A stretch of DNA of 64,000 nucleotides from Clytia hemisphaerica. Its lineage: Eukaryota; Cnidaria; Hydrozoa; Leptothecata; Clytiidae. The notes under the pieces were generated by a model, which did no database searches, was not told the origin of the DNA, and saw only the letters and a list, made by a program, of their open reading frames with translations. The stretch covers positions 528,923 to 592,922 of the forward strand of contig CACVBU010001151.1 of assembly GCA_902728285.1 (NCBI GenBank), given 5' to 3'. The position numbers and the translations under genes are program-made. Shown here piece by piece: positions 25,801 to 39,800 of this stretch (its first letter is position 1; each line of letters opens with the position of its first letter).

Positions 25801-28800
25801 TAGATAGTGACGGTATGGTAGTTACTCATAGGTTGGTAAATGTGAAAGTCTCTTCCAAAAGCTTCGGAGTCTTGAAGTTGACCGATGATAACCAAGATGA
25901 GCAGTAAGGATGAAGTTGAACAACAATGTTCTTTCCTCGCCATTTTAATATTCGACATTTTCTAAAAATCTTAGGTAACAAGTAAAAGAGTGAAGGAGGA
26001 TTTAAAATATTTCACGGGTTTAGAAATATACGTAAAATAATGCGGGAAAAATGTATATCAATCAAGATTTTTCGTAAAGGTTAAATGAAAATCTAAGCTC
26101 AGGAAAAAATTTCCCATCCTTTTGAGAGCCGCAGTGGAACTAAAAATTCCTGAAGGTTGGTTCTCTTATATGGTCATTTAGGCCCAGATACGATCTCAAT
26201 GACTTCTATATAAAAACGAAACAGGCGTCAAATAAGTAGCGTTATAGGAAAATGATAAAATCAAAAAAAAAAGTATCATTGGTGGGCCGGCGGAGAGCAC
26301 TACTTTATTAATGGGTTAGTGTAATAAATAAAGTTTCAGACGCCGGTAGTAAATGCTTCCTTATTGGAAAGAGCAAGAAATATTCATCAAACTATTGTCA
26401 TATTTTAATACTTTATGCATTACTTTTTATAAAAGGTTATCTGAATTCAAAATATACATCGACGCTTTTCCTTTTTAAATAAAATACACACCCAAGATGA
26501 AAATCAAATCACTGCAACCCTGCCCCTCTAGGACGGGACCACAGTTTTTCGAAACCTGATAGTTTTGAGTTAGGGAAACTTGTACTATAAGTTTTCCAGC
26601 TGTTAAATCAAACAACCCGAACTTCTTCAAATCAAAAAGTATCCAAAGAAAAGTTTAAGAGAAGCTTTTAGGTGTTTTTTCTCAAGAAATTACTCTACCC
26701 TGTCTCTGCTTTGTACCCAGAAATACTTTTCGGGAAGGATAAGAAAAAAACAAAAACGGTAAATTAAAACGAAATGAAGTGTTTATTAGATTTCAAGGAT
26801 ATTAAAAATGGTCATACAATTTCTAATTATGACAAATAAATGGACATTATACAATTGGCACAGTTTTACAATTTCACCAGTCTTTATCATGGTTAGAAAG
26901 AAGTTCGTCACACGATCAGTTTATATTAACAAAGCATTCTTATTGACTTTTTGAAATAATTTCAAACTTATTGTTTTCATCTATTTTGTTAATCTATTTA
27001 TAGGTGGCAGAGTAGCATTTCAATTAGACATGGCTTCCATACGCTTTCGGTTGAAATATTGTCTTGTATTTTTGTTCGGTCTAAAAACCGCGATGTAACA
27101 TTTGTGCCCGTACAATAATAACACGATAATGGTACAATTAATTACGACAACAATTAATCGAGCAAATTCTTCATCCACTTGGTCCAAGAATGCGGTGATG
27201 GGGAACGAAATCAAGAAGTTAATGGTGGCGATGAGAATAGAGTAGACCAGGGACATTGCGTTGTTCATTGGCCCTGGTAGATGGCGTCCACGGTAAGCTT
27301 GGATCAAGCATAACATTTGTAAGAATGTGATGAAGGAGATTAAGACATTCTGGTGGTATCCAGTGTTGCAGTAATGGATGCGAAGCATATTGTCGTCCTC
27401 CAGGAATGTGGAAACTTCGGCTGATTGTTGTGTGAAAGTGATCACTGAGATGGCATTGGAGATCAACAGAAAAATAAAAATGGTGAACATTTGCGAAGCA
27501 GATGTCAAGCGGATTTCCTTACGCGATAAACGAACACTGGATCGGAAAGCGGTCAAAAGCTTTGTTGATTTGGTGTAAACAAAAGCCACATTGATAACGT
27601 ACAGAATGCTGATGATGAGGTTTCTTGCAATGCATTTGGCAACGCTGACTTTCTGTGCAAGATTGAGAAACAACAATGAACTAACAAGCAATATCATGTT
27701 GGTAAGGTGCAACATCGATACCATCTTATCAGAGGACCTGACAACCGGAGTATCGCGTTTGATACAAAACACAACCAATATGAACTTAGTCACCAGCAAT
27801 GAGAGCGAACCGGAACATACGATGAGGTAGAACTGAAGAGAAGTGAAAGTTATGTCCACATTTGAATATGGGTCAATGCATTCTGTTCTTTGACCGTTAT
27901 CGATAGTATAAGGCTCTGTATTACATCTGGTGCATTTGGTGTCACCAGGAAAAGGTTTTATATGATTGACCGGACACAGAATACATTTAAATCCATACAT
28001 TTGGTCATAGAGTTTGCTTTCGATCAATCCGTAAACTTGGTGATAGCCAGGAGGGCAATAAAGTCTTTGACATTTTTTCTCTTCCATTTGAACATTTTGG
28101 AGAAATATTTTGGATCGGTTCACGTAATTAAGATGGTGGGTGAAAATTCTCTCTTCCGGGGGTTCATCATGGTAAAATGGGATAATAAATGAATGGCCAA
28201 CATGATTCAATATATAATTGACGGTTCGTTGGAGTGACTCAATTTCCCCATATCTGAGCCTATTTTCATAGATTGCGTCTTGCCACTGTTGAATGGCATT
28301 GAAATATACTTTGGACGAGCTTGTACTCTCTTGAAAATTGGTCAGCCAGGGCAATTTTTCACGACCATTTTCCTCCTTATACGCACCTCTATCAAATAGT
28401 CTAGGATTTAAATGAGGAAAAATGATCGGGTTTTGTCTGTAATTTTCCAGAAAGAACCCTTCGAAATACAACTCAAACATGCTAGACAAAAATTCAACTC
28501 TCCCATAAAATATAATCACAGTCGAATTAGTGACAGCTCTTTGGAAATACGATTTCATATTCTTTATAATAGGGTTGTCTCTAGAGTAATCGAAGCCCAC
28601 CAAGTTCAGCACTTTACTTTTCAGACAAAATGTGTTTGATCCCTTCAGAACGTCAATAGTACGATCAAAATAGGTTTCCCAGTAATCTTCTTGTACTTCA
28701 TAGTCATCAAATTTGAGTAGAAGAACATCATACCACTTGAAACGATCTAATAAGTTTTTGAGCTCCATAACTTGATCATCCACCGATTTGACAGTCAGAC

Positions 28801-30844
28801 CTTTATCACAGCTTCTCAGACCACAGACTTTAAAAACATTGGTAAAACTTAAATAATGTTGGATTATCTTAGACATGGAGTCAGGCACGAGAGCTAGGAT
28901 GTAACCAATATTGCTATTCCGCCATACTTGTTTTCCTGTCTGTTGGTTAGTTTGTGGTTGAAAGAAATAATCTTCTTGGAGCAACAGATCGATCATGGTT
29001 CTTTGAAGAACTTCTGTATCATTACAAATATCTTCAATTTCTCGATGTTTCGTCTGAAATTGACCGTACAGAGAGTATGAAGACGATTTAATGGATTTGA
29101 TATTCCAGGCCTCTTTGTTAGCTGCTGTTTGGAAGCTTGCGTTACGGCAGGTGGAATAGATAGTGACGGTATGGTAGTTACTCATGGGTTGGTAAATGTG
29201 AAAGTCTCTTCCAAAAGCTTCGGAGTCTTGAAGTTGACCGATGATAACCAAGATGAGCAGTAAGGATGAAGTTGAACAACAATGTTCTTTCCTCGCCATT
29301 TTAATATTCGACATTTTCTAAAAATCTTAGGTAACAAGTAAAAGAGTGAAGGAGGATTTAAAATATTTCACGGGTTTAGAAATATACGTAAAATAATGCG
29401 GGCAAAATGTATATCAATCAAGATTTTTCGTAAAGGTTAAATGAAAATCTAAGCTCAGGAAAAAATTTCCCATCCTTTTGAGAGCCGCAGTGGAACTAAA
29501 ACTTCCTGAAGGTTGGTTCTCTTATATGGTCATTTAGGCCCAGATACGATCTCAATGACTTCTATATAAAAACGAAACAGGCGTCAAATAAGTAGCGTTA
29601 TAGGAAAATGATAAAATCAAAAAAAAAAGTATCATTGGTGGGCCGGCGGAGAGCACTACTTTATTAATGGGTTAGTGTAATAAATAAAGTTTCAGACGCC
29701 GATAGTAAATGCTTTCTTATTGGAAAGAGCAAGAAATATTCATCAAACTATTGTCATATTTTAATACTTTATGCATTACTTTTTATAATATACGGTTATC
29801 TGAATTCAAAATATACATCGACGCTTTTCCTTTTTAAATAAAATACACACCCAAGATGAAAATCAAATCACTGCAACCCTGCCCCTCTAGGACGGGACCA
29901 CAGTTTTTCGAAACCTGATAGTTTTGAGTTAGGGAAACTTGTACTATAAGTTTTCCAGCTATCGCACCAAATTGGTGTTGCGATTTTTGTCATCTCAGAG
30001 AAGAAGTCATTGCATTGTTTTTTCGCGCGCGTTCTATTTTGCGCCAATCAAATTGCGTCACGCATTCGAAAGATTCGAAAATGTTGCAATCAAAATCAAA
30101 ACAAAAAGTTCCATTTGTGACTTTGTCAGTTTGGCTTTTGAAAAGAACACATTGAGCTTTTCAAAAAATAAAACCTTTAATTATTACTCTCATTCTAAAA
30201 AATAAAACCTGAGAATGAAGGAAAGTTGTAAAATTAATTAAGTTGAGATTTGATTGGAAAGAGGTATGTATGTAGAGAAATGGAATGCTTTGTTTGCTTC
30301 AGTTTTCGCTGTAGACTTTCCTGCCTTCGAAATTCAGTTTTCGAAGGTAGCCTATTATTTATCTAAACTTTATTCTTATCAAATGGTGATTCAATTTTGG
30401 ATATCAAAAACTCCCAAGGATAACCAGTAAGTTTTTATTTAATTTGGAGATGAAAAAAATGGCAAAAAAAGGCTGAGCTAGAGAGAACTGTCGGCCATTT
30501 GTACGAAAAAGGGATTCCTTTTTCGAAGTTTTTCTTCCAGTAAGACTATTTTATACAGTACAATATTTGAAAATTAAGCTGCTAGTTTGAAAATCAAACC
30601 CAGCTCGATGGATAATTTACTTTGTAGATCAATGTAAAATATGTTTTAGATTTGTAAATGCTTTGAGTTCTTTATAAAATTAAAAACTAATGCCAAAATT
30701 TCCTATGTCCTTTACGTCAAAATCTAGATTTTAGAAAAGTTACACAAAACTTTTATCATGCCATCCATTCTCGTTCAAAAATCACCACATTCCTCATAAG
30801 GAAACCCCATAACATTATACATATTTGGAAAGCCCTTTGATTAT

Positions 30845-30888
<44 letters not shown>

Positions 30889-33800
30889 GAAGATCATATT
30901 TTTTTTCAAAATGATATACAACATGAGTCAAATATATTAACAAACATACTTTTGTATAAATTGTAAAAAAAGAGAACAATGAAACACCTGAAAAGACCAA
31001 AATGATGAAAAACTGAAAAGAAACCCTCGAAAAAGTAGCCTATGTAATCGTCTAACCCACAACACTCAAACATGCAAGGACGTCAAAATTTCCGTCAGTT
31101 TGGAGTCCTTCAGTGCCGCTTGTTCTGGGGTAAACGAACGACTCGATCGTTCACCTCTCAGGCAAGCAACCACTGATCGGATCAAAACGAAGGAAATTTT
31201 GCGTCGTATGCCATTCACAACCTCACTTTTCGAGCATTTTTGTTTTGCCGAGATTTTATCAGCTAACCTGCTCATAAAAATTGAGCATTCTCGGGCTACA
31301 CCACCTGTAGCACCAAATACTAATGGGGTGAAAGTCCCTTTCTCAACTTGAAGAATCCGTTCGTTATATGCTCTCTTCTTTTGCTTTTCAAGGGAAGTGA
31401 ATGTAGTGCCAATAGATTTTATGCGATAGCTCGGAGCTAAAAGGTTGCAAACCTTCACGTCAAAAAATGCTCTTTGATACCGCTGCCAAAATCCATTAGC
31501 ACTAACATCCGCCCTAGCTTCATTCCCAGTAACAGATGAGCGTGGTAAATCGACCTGTTCACGAGACAAATCCATAAGCTGGGGCTCGATCGACACGTCG
31601 TGACAGACTTCATTCATCATGGTTGCCAGAGTATCGCGAACGTTGTTATGTCGATGGATAACGTAGCCGCCAAGATGGCAAGATAGCGCATGGTCGATTG
31701 TGAAGTTGGCTGAGCAGGCACATTTGATGGGCAGTCGCTTCATTTCCCAGCCATACCTCATGTGGAGTGCGTCAGCGAATTCACGTTTATTCAATACAAA
31801 ATTCTCTTCTTTCAGTGGAAGAGTGGTCAGCCACGAGGAAGCACCTTGAGATGAAGCGATTTCCAAAGCTTTTTGGTTGATTGATGGGAGTTGTTGAACG
31901 ATTTGATCGAATGATCGTTTTTGTTCTCCAATTCGTTTAGCGGCTAGTGATTTCAACATCTTTTTCGATTGACTTGGATCAATTGATTCATTTGATTGTG
32001 TTATGATGCGCTCGACTAGCACTTTAGTTGCCAAACGACTTGTTTCGTTTTGAAATTTAGCCTCATCCTCGATGTTGATGATTCCAAGGCCTCCCATCTT
32101 GATCGGAAACGAGAGGATCTTCCTTTCAATATCGGAGCACTGTCTGCCATCACATATGGCTGGTATGAGGTGAAAACGGATGACATTTTCGATGGGTCGA
32201 AGCAATTCTGATATATCGTCTAGAGTTCGGATGATATAGTTGAATTTTTGCCGGTAGCCAATAACGAAGGCGACATACGCAGCTTGGGGTTGAGTTATTG
32301 CAATGTCTGACAAAGTTTTGATTTCTTTAACCCAGGTTTCGACTTTATTTGAAACGAATTCCTTCTTGTAGCTTTTTTCCCCAACAGAAGCACCGAGATG
32401 TTTATGCCCCTTTGCTGTGATCTTTATAGACGTACCTTCGAATGTGTCGAGTGCCGTTTGATACATTTCGGGTTTTACTATCAACCATGACTTAGAAGGT
32501 TCTGGGTAGTAGCCGATAGTTGGACCGAGTTGCGTTAGGTCATCCCACCACTTGCGTAGTGCAACAAGTTTACCAGCACCAGTGATGTCGTCAGCGTACG
32601 CGACTTGTTTGGTATCTGGTACGTTTCGGAGGGTGTCAGTCAAGGGAAGCAAACATATGCCGTAGAGAGCCATAGCGATCGGATCTCCTTGTGTTGTACC
32701 TTCAGAAGACGACAGCTCTGCTCCTCCAATCGCAAACAGACGGACGTGGTTCGAATAGCAGTTGGTAGCAAACATCGCCAAGGTTGGACAAAGGATGTTA
32801 ATGTTGTGCATCATAACTTCACGACTTATGCTGTTAAATGCATTTGAAGCGTCGACCAGTAGAACACCGTCTGTGTTCTCGTCGTTGTAGATGTCTGCCA
32901 TCGCGTGCACTGCAGCCTCACATCCACCCAGCTGACCAGCGCACAGTTGGAGATTGCCAGCTGCTTCTTGTATTTCATTCCTCAGGAATGTTGTAACAGT
33001 CTTACCAACGATGCGTCTAAGAACTTCTCCGATGCCGATCGGTCGAATGCCGGGGTTCTTATCCAAAGGTATCAGGGTGCACGATAAGAACGCCTCCATG
33101 TCCCTACCGGATTCTTTGTTGCATTGTTCAGTGCACATGATTCTCGTCATCCTTGCAATCGCCTTGCATAAATCACTAGAACGATCACCGAAGTTTTTTG
33201 ACAAAAGGATACGTTGCCACATTTGTGCATCAATCTTGGAGGGGCCGGAAGAACCTTTTGTTTTAGCTGCCATACTTTTTATGAGTTCTTCATCGATGGC
33301 TTCAAAAAGCGTGGGGTCGATTTTGTTGAATGGTCCCTGAACAATCAGCTCGTCAATCTTTGGTTGACCTCTAGGATGCTTTTGCTGAAGAATTTGCAAC
33401 GTGGTATCGTTGATTGGTACAATTCCGTGTGAATTCGTTGAGTTAGATAAGAGTTTGATTGCTGCGTTTACTTTGCCTTGAAACATCAAATCACTAAATC
33501 GTTTCGATATTGATGTAACTCGATCAGCAGCAGACTTTGAAAATTTTGATTGTAGCATTCGGCTTTCGCGGATCAACGAGTCAAAATCGCCTTCTCTCCA
33601 AAGATCCAGACGTCGCTGTAGATGTTTCGTATGTTCTCTCGATTTCGATGTCTTTGATTATAATTTTCGAATGTTTTGTCACTTTAATTATTCTATATGG
33701 CTAAAAGCGGGTTTTCCCTTGACTTGTAAACAAACATTGAAGCTTTCGACGTAAAACATGCAACATTTTCAAAACGAAAATTCTGTAGAATGTTGACCTT

Positions 33801-36800
33801 AAAGTATATTGTTATTATACATTTTTGAATAGCCCTAAGCCTGAACTTTCAGAAACGATTGTCACTATTAAAAGATAAAACTGCCATGATTCACTGTAAA
33901 CCTTGGAACACGATAGAATTTCAGATTTTTGTTAAAAAAGTCAGTGAAGTTCAGAGGCTGTAGTAGTACACAAATCTTTGGAGTTAAGAGTCCAAATAAA
34001 AACCAAATGGTAGACAAATTATTGTATTTTTCAGAAATATATACATTTCATAATTAAAAGTGATTATAAACACCTAAAAAATGATATTACAGTGGGCTAA
34101 ATCGTTAAATATGACCCGCGCGCCATTTCTGACGTGATTTCGAACGTTTTACCCCCGTCTTTTTGACGTTTATGATTCGAACGTCAAAATTAGGAAACCC
34201 CATTCGGCGCGATATCAAACAACCCGAACTTCTTCAAATCAAAAAGTATCCAAAGAAAAGTTTAAGAGAAGCTTTTAGGTGTTTTTTCTCAAGAAATTAC
34301 TCTACCATGTCTCTGCTTTGTACCCAGAAATACTTTTTGGGAAGGATAAGAAAAAAACAAAAACGGTAAATTAAAACGAAATAAAGTGTTTATTAGATTT
34401 CAAGGATATTAAAAATGGTCATACAATTTCTAATTATGACAAATAAATGGACATTATACAATTGGCACAGTTTTACAATTTCACCAGTCTTTATCATGGT
34501 TAGAAAGAAGTTCGTCACACGATCAGTTTATATTAACAAAGCATTCTTATTGACTTTTTGAAATAATTTCAAACTTATCGTTTTCATCTATCTTGTTAAT
34601 CTATTTATAGGTGGCAGAGTAGCATTTCAATTAGACATGGCTTCCATACGCTTTCGGTTGAAATATTGTCTTGTATTTTTGTTCGGTCTAAAAACCGCGA
34701 TGTAAGATTTGTGCCCGTATAATAATAACACGATAATGGTACAATTAATTACGACAACAATTAATCGAGCAAATTCTTCATCCACTTGGTCCAAGAATGC
34801 GGTGATGGGGAACGAAATCAAGAAGTTAATGGTGGCGATGAGAATAGAGTAGACCAGGGACATTGCGTTGTTCATTGGCCCTGGTAGATGGCGTCCACGG
34901 TAAGCTTGGATCAAGCATAACATTTGTAAGAATGTGATGAAGGAGATTAAGACATTCTGGTGGTATCCAGTGTTACAGTAATGGATGCGAAGCATATTTT
35001 CGTCCTCCAGGAATGTGGAAACTTCAGGTGATTGTTGAGTGAAAGTGATCACTGAGATGGCATTGGAGATCAACAGAAAAATAAAAATGGTGAATATTTG
35101 CGAAGCAGATGTCAAGCGGATTTCCTTACGCGATAAACGAACACTGGATCGGAAAGCGGTCAAAAGCTTTGTTGATTTGGTGTAAACAAAAGCCACATTG
35201 ATAACGTACAGAATGCTGATGATGAGGTTTCTTGCAATGCATTTGGCAACGCTGACTTTCTGTGCAAGATTGAGAAACAACAATGAACTAACAAGCAATA
35301 TCATGTTGGTAAGGTGCAACATCGATAACATCTTATCAGAGGACCTGACAACCGGAGTATCGCGTTTGATACAAAACACAACCAATATGAATTTAGTCAC
35401 CAGCAATGAGAGCGAACCGGAACAAACGATAAGGTAGAATTGAAGAGAAGTTAAAGTTATGTCCACATTTGAATAAGGGTCAATGCATTCTGTCCTTTGA
35501 CCGTTATCGATAGTATATGGCTCTATATTACATCTGGTGCATTTGGTGTCACCAGGAAAAGGTTTTATATGATTGACCGGACACAGAATACATTTAAATC
35601 CATACATTTGGTCATAGAGTTTGCTTTCGATCAATCCGTAAACTTGGTGATAGCCAGGAGGGCAATAAAGTCTTTGGCATTTTTTCTCTTCCATTTGAAC
35701 ATTTTGGAGAAATATTTTGGATCGGTTCATGTAATTAAGATGGTGGGTGAAAACTCTCTCTTCCGGGGGTTCATCATGGTAAAATGGGATTATAAATGAA
35801 TGACCAACATGATTCAATATATAATCGACGGTTCGTTGGAGTGACTCAATTTCCCCATATCTGAGCCTATTTTCATAGATTGTGTCTTGCCACCGTTGAA
35901 TGGCATTGAAATATACTTGGAACGAGCTTGTACTCTCTTGAAAATTGGTCAGCCAGGGCAATTTTTCACGACCATTTTCCTCCTTATACGTACCTATCTC
36001 AAATAGTGTAGGATTTAAATGAGGAAAAATGATCGGGTTTTGTCTGTAATTTTCCAGAAAGAACTCTTCGAAATACAAATCAAACATGCTAGACAAAAAT
36101 TCAACTCTCCCATAAAATATAATCACAGTCGAATTAGTGACAGCTCTTTCGAAATATGATTTCATATTCTTTATAATAGGGTTGTCTCTAGAGTAATCGA
36201 AGCCCACCAAGTTCAGCACTTTACTTTTCAGACAAAATGTGTTTGATCCCTTCAGAACGTCAATAGTACGATCAAAATAGGTTTCCCAGTAATCTACTTT
36301 TACTTCATAGTCATCAAATTTGAGTAGAAGAACATCATACCACTTGAAACGATCTAATAAGCTTTTGAGCTGCATAACCTGATCATCCACCGATTTGACA
36401 GTCAGACCTTCATCACAGCTTCTCAGACCACAGACTTTAAAAACATTGGTAAAACTTAAATAATGTTGGATTATCTTAGACATGGAGTCAGGCACGAGAG
36501 CTAGGATGTAACCAATATTGCTATTCCGCCATACTTGTTTTCCTGTCTGTTGGTTAGTTTGTGGTTGAAAGAAATAATCTTCTTGGAGCAACAAATCGAT
36601 CATGGTTCTTTGAAGAACTTCTGTATCATTACAAATATCTTCAATTTCTCGATGTTTCGTCTGAAATTGACCGTCCAGAGAGTATGAAGATGATTTAATG
36701 GATTTGATATTCCAGGCCTCTTTGTTAGCTGCTGTTTGGAAGCTTGCGTTACGGCAGGTGGAATAGATAGTGACGGTATAGTAGTTACTCATGGGTTGGT

Positions 36801-39800
36801 AAATGTGAAAGTCTCTTCCAAAAGCTTCGGAGTCTTGAAGTTGACCGATGATAACCAAGATGAGCAGTAAGGATGAAGTTGAACAACAATGTTCTTTCCT
36901 CACCATTTTAATATTCGACATTTTCTAAAAATCTTAGGTAACAAGTAAAAGAGTGAAGGAGGATTTAAAATATTTCACGGGTTTAGAAATATACGTAAAA
37001 TAATGCGGGAAAAATGTATATCAATCAAGATTTTTCGTAAAGGTTAAATGAAAATCTAAGCTCAGGAAAAAATTTCCCATCCTTTTGAGAGCCGCAGTGG
37101 AACTAAAAATTCCTGAAGGTTGGTTCTCTTATATGGTCATTTAGGCCCAGATACGATCTCAATGACTTCTATATAAAAACGAAACAGGCGTCAAATAAGT
37201 AGCGTTATAGGAAAATGATAAAATCAAAAAAAAAAGTATCATTGGGGGCCGGCGGAGAGCACTACTTTATTAATGGGTTAGTGTAATAAATAAAGTTTCA
37301 GACGCCGGTAGTAAATGCTTCCTTATTGGAAAGAGCAAGAAATATTCATCAAACTATTGTCATATTTTAATACTTTATGCATTACTTTTTATAATATACG
37401 GTTATCTGAATTCAAAATATACATCGACGCTTTTCCTTTTTAAATAAAATACACACCCAAGATGAAAATCAAATCACTGCAACCCTGCCCCTCTAGGACG
37501 GGACCACAGTTTTTCGAAACCTGATAGTTTTGAGTTAGGGAAACTTGTACTATAAGTTTTCCAGCTGTTAAATCAAACAACCCGAACTTCTTCAAATCAA
37601 AAAGTATCCAAAGAAAAGTTTAAGAGAAGCTTTTAGGTGTTTTTTCTCAAGAAATTACTCTACCCTGTCTCTGCTTTGTACCCAGAAATACTTTTCGGGA
37701 AGGATAAGAAAAAAACAAAAACGGTAAATTAAAACGAAATGAAGTGTTTATTAGATTTCAAGGATATTAAAAATGGTCATACAATTTCTAATTATGACAA
37801 ATAAATGGACATTATACAATTGGCACAGTTTTACAATTTCACCAGTCTTTATCATGGTTAGAAAGAAGTTCGTCACACGATCAGTTTATATTAACAAAGC
37901 ATTCTTATTGACTTTTTGAAATAATTTCAAACTTATTGTTTTCATCTATTTTGTTAATCTATTTATAGGTGGCAGAGTAGCATTTCAATTAGACATGGCT
38001 TCCATACGCTTTCGGTTGAAATATTGTCTTGTATTTTTGTTCGGTCTAAAAACCGCGATGTAACATTTGTGCCCGTATAATAATAACACGATAATGGTAC
38101 AATTAATTACGACAACAATTAATCGAGCAAATTCTTCATCCACTTGGTCCAAGAATGCAGTGATGGGGAACGAAATCAAGAAGTTAATGGTGGCGATGAG
38201 AATAGAGTAGACCAGGGACATTGCGTTGTTCATTGGCCCTGGTAGATGGCATCCACGGTAAGCTTGGATCAAGCATAACATTTGTAAGAATGTGATGAAG
38301 GAGATTAAGACATTCTGGTGGTATCCAGTGTTACAGTAATGGATGCGAAGCATATTTTCGTCCTCCAGGAATGTGGAAACTTCGGTGATTGTTGTGTGAA
38401 AGTGATCACTGAGATGGCATTGGAGATCAACAGAAAAATAAAAATGGTGAATATTTGCGAAGCAGATGTCAAGCGGATTTCCTTACGCGATAAACGAACA
38501 CTGGATCGGAAAGCGGTCAAAAGCTTTGTTGATTTGGTGTAAACAAAAGCCACATTGATAACGTACAGAATGCTGATGATGAGGTTTCTTGCAATGCATT
38601 TGGCAACGCTGACTTTCTGTGCAAGATTGAGAAACAACAATGAACTAACAAGCAATATCATGTTGGTAAGGTGCAACATCGATAACATCTTATCAGAGGA
38701 CCTGACAACCGGAGTATCGCGTTTGATACAAAACACAACCAATATGAACTTAGTCACCAGCAATGAGAGCGAACCGGAACAAACGATAAGGTAGAACTGA
38801 AGAGAAGTGAAAGTTATGTCCACATTTGAATATGGGTCAATGCATTCTGTCCTTTGACCGTTATCGATAGTATATGGCTCTATATTACATCTGGTGCATT
38901 TGGTGTCACCAGGAAAAGGTTTTATATGATTGACCGGACACAGAATACATTTAAATCCATACATTTGGTCATAGAGTTTGCTTTCGATCAATCCGTAAAC
39001 TTGGTGATAGCCAGGAGGGCAATAAAGTCTTTGGCATTTTTTCTCTTCCATTTGAACATTTGGAGAAATATTTTGGATCGGTTCATGTAATTAAGATGGT
39101 GGGTGAAAACTCTCTCTTCCGGGGGTTCATCATGGTAAAATGGGATTATAAATGAATGACCAACATGATTCAATATATAATCGACGGTTCGTTGGAGTGA
39201 CTCAATTTCCCCATATCTGAGCCTATTTCATAGATTGTGTCTTGCCACTGTTGAATGGCATTGAAATATACTTGGAACGAGCTTGTACTCTCTTGAAAAT
39301 TGGTCAGCCAGGGCAATTTTTCACGACCATTTTCCTCCTTATACGTACCTATCTCAAATAGTGTAGGATTTAAATGAGGAAAAATGATCGGGTTTTGTCT
39401 GTAATTTTCCAGAAAGAACCCTTCGAAATACAACTCAAACATGCTAGACAAAAATTCAACTCTCCCATAAAATATAATCACAGTCGAATTAGTGACAGCT
39501 CTTTGGAAATATGATTTCATATTCTTTATAATAGGGTTGTCTCTAGAGTAATCGAAGCCCACCAAGTTCAGCACTTTACTTTTCAGACAAAATGTGTTTG
39601 ATCCCTTCAGAACGTCAATAGTACGATCAAAATAGGTTTCCCAGTAATCTACTTTTACTTCATAGTCATCAAATTTGAGTAGAAGAACATCATACCACTT
39701 GAAACGATCTAATAAGTTTTTGAGCTCCATAACTTGATCATCCACCGATTTGACAGTCAGACCTTCATCACAGCTTCTCAGACCACAGACTTTAAAAACA

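Larger units (their letters stand above)
29961..34213. mobile_element. 4.25 kb insertion with imperfect TIRs, hosting a LINE
   Basis: The insertion interrupts the spacer between GPCR copies 3 and 4 exactly where the other units read ccagctgttaaatcaaac. The left end (atcgcaccaaattggtgtt) and the complement of the right end (atcgcgccgaatggggttt) match at about 15 of 19 positions and are followed by similar attttg-rich sequence. Five bases of the unit (gttaa) are missing at the junction and no clear target duplication is seen. Without the nested LINE it is about 1.4 kb and has no ORF of its own, so it would be a non-autonomous DNA element of unknown superfamily. Confidence 0.6.

Noticed and set aside
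30815-31000. Minus-strand frame with a poly-Lys stretch
   Set aside because: It is translation of the LINE's poly(A) tract and flanks.
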